A DNA stretch of 64,000 bases from Carallia brachiata (Eukaryota; Streptophyta; Magnoliopsida; Malpighiales; Rhizophoraceae), in NCBI GenBank assembly GCA_021464245.1, contig JADCRB010000004.1, positions 2,661,103 through 2,725,102 on the forward strand, written 5' to 3'. Both the position numbers and the translations under genes were made by a program. Of this stretch, positions 59,327 through 64,000 are shown in pieces; position 1 is the first letter of the stretch, and every line of letters begins with the position of its first letter. Below the pieces are notes generated by a model that saw only the letters and a list, made by a program, of their open reading frames with translations, made no database searches and was not told where the DNA came from.

Positions 59327-62300
59327 TCACATGCTACCCGATCTTCCAGGAGTGGGCTTTCCAGGCTTGAATTTTGCAATGTCAACCAGGTCTCCAAACA
59401 GCTTATCTTCTGGCTTCGAAGGCTTACTAGACGGCACCAATGATGATGAGGAGACACTGTATGAAGTGTTGCTCAAGCCATTATCATCTCTAAATGATAG
59501 GCCGTGCATTCGCTGCTCGAGATACTGTGTCCCTTGTTGCTGACCATACCCGTATCCCGCCATGTGGTTGCCATACATCTGCTGAGGATACATATATGCC
59601 ATCTGCCCACCTTGCATTGGTTGTGGGAGCATTCCCATATATTGCCCTCCCTGGATTGCTCCAGGATGCATACCTGCAAATTGATTATTCGGTAACAACT
59701 GGCCTGTTGTAATGGGCTGAATATACATACCCACAACCTGGTCATTCCCCATTGGTTGCGATCCCTGAGGAGGCAGTGGCTGTGAATGTGCAACAACCAC
59801 CTGAGTTACTTGCATTGTTGGAGAATATGGAGTGCTTGGTTGGCCATTATCTGCTGGCTGAGCTTCCCAAGGAGGTGGAGGTAGCGATCCACTACTCTGA
59901 GCACCTAGTTTACATCCCAAAATATGAGATTAATGAATTTCCGTGCAATACTGGTACAACAGTGTTTCATCTCTGCCTACGGCAAAGATGTGACTCAAAG
60001 ATGCAGCTCAGAAAATTTTACTCGAAGTTGTTTTGTCAGAAGGAAAAACAAAAAAGAAAGGCAATAATAATTTGCATAAATTGAGATAAGACGCACCAAA
60101 TACTGGTGAGGTCGGCTGCTGTTGCTGGCCAAGTTGACCATTCCATGCTGGAGCAGCAGCTTGCGTGTATATTGACTGCTCATAATGAGGGGATCCCATA
60201 TTTGGTGCACTCCCATTAAGGTAAATTCCTCCTCCTGGAGTTTGAAAATTCTGTTGATGTTGGAACTGCGGAGTCGAAGAATTGGTCGGTCCACTCAAAT
60301 GGGCAGGTGGTGCGTTGACAGCAGCCGGAGGATTGTTGCCATCAGAAAACATGTCCAAAAGGACCAGCGCATTCTGCTGAGATGGAGGGGTGGTTGGTTG
60401 TGGTTCTCCCAACGGAACAAGAGCCAGTGAATTGTCAGCCTTAGGAGAGCTATAGTCATCACCACTCAACAGGTCCAATTTGGGATTTGCAGCCGCTGGA
60501 GTCGTGGGGCCATTAACTGCAGGTGGTGCAGGAAGCAATAACTGGTTCAATGGTGAAGCCCCTGCCACAGAAGTAGAACTGCAGGAAAGTCTAGTCACAC
60601 TCTCAGTTCAAATAAAAAGCTGTGTCTTAAACTTTCCAGCAAATATGAAGAGCTTTTGTCAAGTGCTTTCAGCTTGACAACTGTCCGTATTCATGAAAAA
60701 CTCTATAAGGAAGTTAGGACTGAACCATCACCATCATATGCAAATGACTCCCTATGTCACCCTACAGCTAATGAATCAAGAGTAATATACCCTCAAAAGC
60801 ACGGGTAAACTTGGGTAATTTGATACATCTAGACATACAGAACCATGCCCAAAAGAAATTGACATTAAGTTACACAATCAATTTAATCAAATATAATGTG
60901 ACCCCTAAGTTCCCAAATTCCTAATTTAACAGGCAACATGTTTCCAAAACAGAAAACACATCAGGACATGATCAACACCCAACAGATTTGCGTGCATTCA
61001 AATCAGAACTATTTCCCCCTTTGTAGATGATGAACCATTGGACTTTTTGTGACCACACACCATATGCAAACCAATTGATTAAATCTACTTACCCTCCACC
61101 AGGCTGTTTGCCAGTATCTACTAGAGGAGCTTCAACATCTACAAGTGCTCCACGGGATTCAGGCTGTGATTTCTCAACTGTGACAGAAGTTCCTGAAGCA
61201 ATGGCTTCATGTTTGGCTAGAACACGCTGCAAGTCATCATTCAAAGCAAGTCCTTGGCATAGAAGTGACTCATCCCTAAAAAAGGCATAAGTAGAAAGAT
61301 CACCAGGTGATATAAGTTGTATGTGAGAAAATGCATATGATAATTCCTCATCATGCACTCATGGATGCACTAGGTTTATTCACCAATTAGATGATCAAGC
61401 TTAATATCTCTATCATGCCAGTAGCTCTGCTAATCAGTCAGTTCACTAGTCCTCTTTAGATTTGGCAAATAATAGCTGCAATAGGTCAACAACGACATCA
61501 AGTAACATGACAATCAAGAAAGCCTCAGGCATAGCTCCAAAACAATGCCCATAAAACCAATAGAAAACTGGCAGACCATCAGTTCCTACTCCAAAACAGA
61601 AACAGCAATCATCGTCACATGACTAATTCAAAAAGTCCCTGTATCCAATTATTTTGTCTAAACTTTTAGATGCAATATATTTCGAGCCAAAGAGACAGAA
61701 AGAAACCAAAACAACACTTTATAAGCGCAGCCAACCAAACCCCTACCCCGGGGCAGGGCGGTTGGCCCAGATCTTGAGAATACACAGAAACATTGACACT
61801 CCACGTCATGTAAACTTCAAATTGTGAAAAATCTAGTATAGAAGCAATTGAAAATGGAGCAAATAATTAGCTGCTTTGGATATAACTGAAGCAAGTAAAA
61901 CCTTTGGAGCATTTAAGCACAGGTGGTTGAGAAAAGGAACATTTGCAGCCATTATAAATGTAAAATTCAACTTACGATGTTGAATTGACAAGATGTACCA
62001 CTCTTTGCTTGTACGTACGACACTGTTCCACCAGGTCAACAATAACTTCCTGCCTAAGCCCCTAGCAAGTGTTGAAAGAATCACCCAGGATTAAAATAGA
62101 AAATGAAATTTAAAAAGCAAATACTATTGAGAAATATTTACAAATGTGACAGGACAATATACAGCTTTTCCAATCTATGAATCACGTAGGCAACAAAGAC
62201 TAGTCAAAAAAACTTTCAGTCATCATAACATTGAAAATTATACCTCTTTGTTCCCTGGATCTAGTGCACTTAGCATCTCAGCAAGGACATCCATGATACC

Positions 62301-63484
62301 ACGTGCATTCTGAATTTCTGTCAAGCTAATGGAGGAAACTTGGGATTACATGTAAGATGCATAATAACTAACTACAACCAGCACAGAAAGAACTAAGCGT
62401 GAGATGCGACAACAAGAACTAAATTGTAAAGAGAAGTCTACTCCCTTCTGATATTTAATCTGTTACTGATCTAGTCCATGGAAAATCTTTCTACTTGATT
62501 TGTGTTGAGCTATATTAAAACCAAAACACGCAGGGAACATATTATAATTGTGTATGGAAACTGTACTATATTATTCTCCTCCACATCCATGCCCTTGGCA
62601 CCTCTCTTTGATGTTTAGACAAGGTCCAATGGTTTATTGATTGATTCAGTAACTTCTCTTTCTAATCATAGAAAGGAACAGAGTACACATAGAGAAGTTA
62701 TAACAAACAAAATAAGAGCACAAGCAAAATGATGCTAGCAAAATTTGGCTAACTGCAATACAAAAGTATAGTGCAATGGAATTTTAAATCAGTTATTTAT
62801 CATGAGAACAGAAGCATGTCATAAAGAGTTCAACAAAGATGGCTGATGAACAGGATAAATTTATATTCAACTAATATAATGATAAATTGCAGACTTACTT
62901 CAAGGTTGGGAACTCAGCGTCAGCAGATGACTCAGGTGCCTCTGGCCCATAGTCATTATTGCGCAAATTTTGAGGATAAGATGTCAGAGGTTGAGTTTGT
63001 GGAGGTGTGAATACAGGTGCAGATGTGTCAGATCTCTGAGGGAAGACTGCCCCAGCACGCTAAAAGGACAAGTAGTTTGATTCAATAAAGTTAAGATAGT
63101 AGCCATATCATTAAATGTTTTAGCAAACTTGGATATTATCTGAAACAGATATTTGCAAAACTATCTGAAAGGCATACCAACAATTCCTGGTATGCAGCAT
63201 AATATTGTGGATATCTAGCCCTTGATCCACCAAAAGCTTCTTGCCAAGTATCTATCAGAATCAATATTTTTTCCTTGACACGGAAGTCAGGCTGCAGTTA
63301 TGCATCAAAAAGCACTGTGAAGAAGTTTTACCAAAAGAATCAAATACAGAGTAATAGAGTAACAATTGCTATAAACATTCCTCACCTTTTTCTTTACCAT
63401 TTTCACCATCTCATGCAGAATATCCTTCTCTGCCACGTGCATATGAACGATGTCCCCACAATTCTTTATGATAGTCTCCAGAAG
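59327..63484 (-). CDS. TOM1-like (TOL) ubiquitin receptor, first exon outside the window
   Basis: Plant VHS-GAT protein of the TOL family (TOL6/TOL9-like), which binds ubiquitinated plasma-membrane cargo and passes it to ESCRT-dependent vacuolar sorting. Visible coding exons (descending): 63386-63484, 63178-63291, 62899-63059, 62244-62325, 61976-62061, 61093-61275, 60097-60578, 59327-59904; 594 residues, all phases in order, no indels. The VHS part shows [20 protein letters not shown] and [40 protein letters not shown] is the typical linker. GAT helices lie in exons with [34 protein letters not shown] and [19 protein letters not shown]. The C-terminus is long and Gln/Pro/Met-rich and ends [14 protein letters not shown]. 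Roughly the first 80 residues, including the start, should be in an exon beyond base 64000. Confidence 0.92.
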
Positions 63485-63870
63485 CTAGAAGAAAGTACAA
63501 AAATGAAAATTAAAACCAAGTTACAACTCTGGATGTGAGATCATTAAAATAAAAAGGATGGGAACATCAACTATTTTCTGCAACTTATTAACTAGGTAAA
63601 CTCTCAACAAAAACTTAATCTTCCTCTTTAACATCATTTTCTGTTAGAAATTGAGTGAAGAACAAAAAGGGAACTCGGACCAAGACCAACGTACCATAAA
63701 GGAATAGGATCTGTATTATGATTTACACAGAAAATGTCTAAGATTGAAAAAATTGACCGGCTGGTCTGTTGTCTTCTAGCTAATCAGCATGATAACTACA
63801 TGATACAAATTCTGGCCCACTTTTTAAATTGCATAATCAAGAATTTCCACACTCTCCAGTTACTCATAAG

Positions 63871-64000
63871 TTTTTTTTTTTTTTTTAGGTCACTGGAGGG
63901 TCAAAGCCCGTAAAACTACAAGTGGAGGGGGGATTTGGGAGGGAGGGGCTCGAACCCCTGCCTCCCATGTGGACATTGTGGCCATGACCGGCCAAGCAGA
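63871..64000 (-). mobile_element. tRNA-derived SINE in the first visible TOL intron, cut by the window end
   Basis: On the minus strand, TTGGCCGGTCATGGCC (A-box-like) is followed by GGGGTTCGAGCCCCTCCCTC (B box GGTTCGANNCC). A C-rich body then ends ...CCAGTGACCT and runs into a poly(A) tail, which is the T-run at 63871-63886. The 5' end lies beyond base 64000. Confidence 0.6.

Noticed and set aside
1..64000. CRISPR arrays, bacterial operons, prophage or plasmid features
   Set aside because: No regularly spaced repeats or bacterial gene families are present; the DNA is plant nuclear.

Overview
This is nuclear DNA from a flowering plant, almost certainly a eudicot. The genes are broken by AT-rich GT-AG introns, intergenic DNA is very AT-rich, and the products are plant-specific or typically plant (EMF1, NPF transporter, IRX9H-type xylosyltransferase, TOL protein, plant TCX protein). 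The species cannot be told from the window. No bacterial, organellar or viral coding region was recognised.

Layout: 1-3700 is intergenic DNA with small inverted-repeat elements. An NPF1-type transporter gene (3714-5998, +) faces a tesmin/TSO1-like CXC gene of the TCX5/TCX6 type (6993-12346, -). From 12.4 to 22.2 kb lies a gene-poor AT-rich stretch with decayed transposon copies. EMBRYONIC FLOWER 1 occupies 23697-29518 (+, leader from about 22.2 kb). An intronless ARM-repeat gene is at 31931-33056 (-). EMC1, encoding ER membrane complex subunit 1, has all 12 coding exons at 36010-42806 (-) and lies head to head with an IRX9H-like GT43 gene (44394-46721, +). A tRNA-Ser(CGA) gene follows at 47391. 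The 3' end of the GT43 gene plus this tRNA is duplicated at about 51.7-53.3 kb: the gene copy is wrecked and carries a 22-bp micro-inversion, while the tRNA copy is base-for-base identical. Next come a five-exon gene for a small type I membrane protein (54692-56157, -), an AT-rich spacer, and a TOM1-like (TOL) gene (59327-63484 visible, -) whose first exon lies beyond the window.

The most important general observation is that six of the eight protein genes need one to three small indels repaired to give a continuous reading frame, while splice sites and conserved motifs on both sides of each break stay intact. Several breaks fall in base runs. This looks more like an under-polished assembly than like six decaying genes, but the sequence alone cannot decide. 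All coding spans should be read with these breaks in mind.

The genes are ordinary housekeeping and developmental genes with no operon-like logic. Two neighbours, TCX and EMF1, both act in transcriptional or chromatin repression. I did not find a convincing new multi-gene system. The novel material lies in the repeats: a 0.93-kb TIR family with an apparent 6-bp target duplication and a second, inverted copy; a Mutator-like MITE with a 9-bp duplication; several MITEs with TAA/TTA duplications; the duplicated IRX9H-tRNA segment; and a tRNA-iMet relic that has decayed by C-to-T type changes.
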